From: a virus
Strand: one strand, 5' to 3'
IMG/VR virus record: IMGVR_UViG_3300032282_002631
Location: 1 to 43,999 of that record
Length of the DNA: 43,999 nucleotides
The notes beneath the pieces are model-generated. The model was not told where the DNA came from and searched no databases. It saw only the letters and a list, made by a program, of their open reading frames with translations. The position numbers and the translations under genes were made by a program. Every line of letters begins with the position of its first letter. Within the stretch, counting starts at the first letter, position 1. Positions 43,991 through 43,999 of the stretch are shown in pieces.

Positions 43991-43999
43991 CGATGTTCA

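Overview
The window looks like about 44 kb of a dsDNA tailed phage (siphovirus architecture) of an actinobacterium. The head genes are of the HK97 type. The tail genes include a 1383-residue tape measure and a Gp37-like hub. Lysis uses a GH25 lysozyme plus an M15-like peptidase. The genes are tightly packed, often with TAATG, TGATG or ATGA junctions. Two exported proteins (1816-2538 and 33778-34434) resemble, from memory, secreted proteins of Thermoleophilia/Solirubrobacterales, so a host in or near that class is my best guess; it is an inference. No complete tRNA, integrase, transposase or CRISPR array was seen. The portal gene is not in the window, so the genome extends beyond at least one edge.

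Layout. Positions 1-18209 (+ strand) hold the virion and lysis genes: prohead protease, an exported accessory protein, major capsid protein, an Ig-like decoration protein, head-tail connector proteins, tail terminator, tail tube, tail chaperones, tape measure, Dit-like and hub-like proteins, two peptidoglycan hydrolases and a holin. Positions 18206-32870 (- strand) hold packaging and replication genes: TerL, TerS, a RuvC-like nuclease, family A DNA polymerase, a DUF4406/diphosphohydrolase fusion, a RecA-like ATPase, an archaeo-eukaryotic-type primase, a SNF2 helicase, a metallophosphoesterase and an HTH protein. Positions 32871-33027 are a gene-free stretch built of inverted repeats, including a palindrome of about 55 bp, and are a candidate operator or origin. 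Positions 33028-41019 (mostly - strand) hold about 30 small, often acidic or zinc-ribbon-like accessory genes, plus a secreted lysozyme-like protein, a WYL-domain protein, an HExxH protein and a two-gene + strand island.

The most unusual part is 41145-43999. Nine small unrelated genes are each preceded by a nearly identical 47-48 nt element. In the coding (- strand) RNA it forms a 13-bp hairpin with the loop UUCGAUU, which is a perfect tRNA T-loop on a helix matching a tRNA acceptor stem stacked on a T stem (a tRNA minihelix). A second small hairpin (CCCC-loop-GGGG), an A-rich leader and a Shine-Dalgarno sequence follow. One copy carries a compensatory base-pair change. I infer a polycistronic mRNA punctuated by tRNA mimics, possibly cut by host tRNA-processing enzymes, and I see no described equivalent from the sequence alone.

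The accessory genes just to the left (27.7-41.1 kb) use a different repeated signal, TTGACA-N7-TANNNT, 28-38 nt before the start codon, followed by a similar GACAG / A-rich / AAAGG leader. The minihelix elements and these promoter-like elements therefore seem to be two ways of putting the same 5' leader on small early genes.
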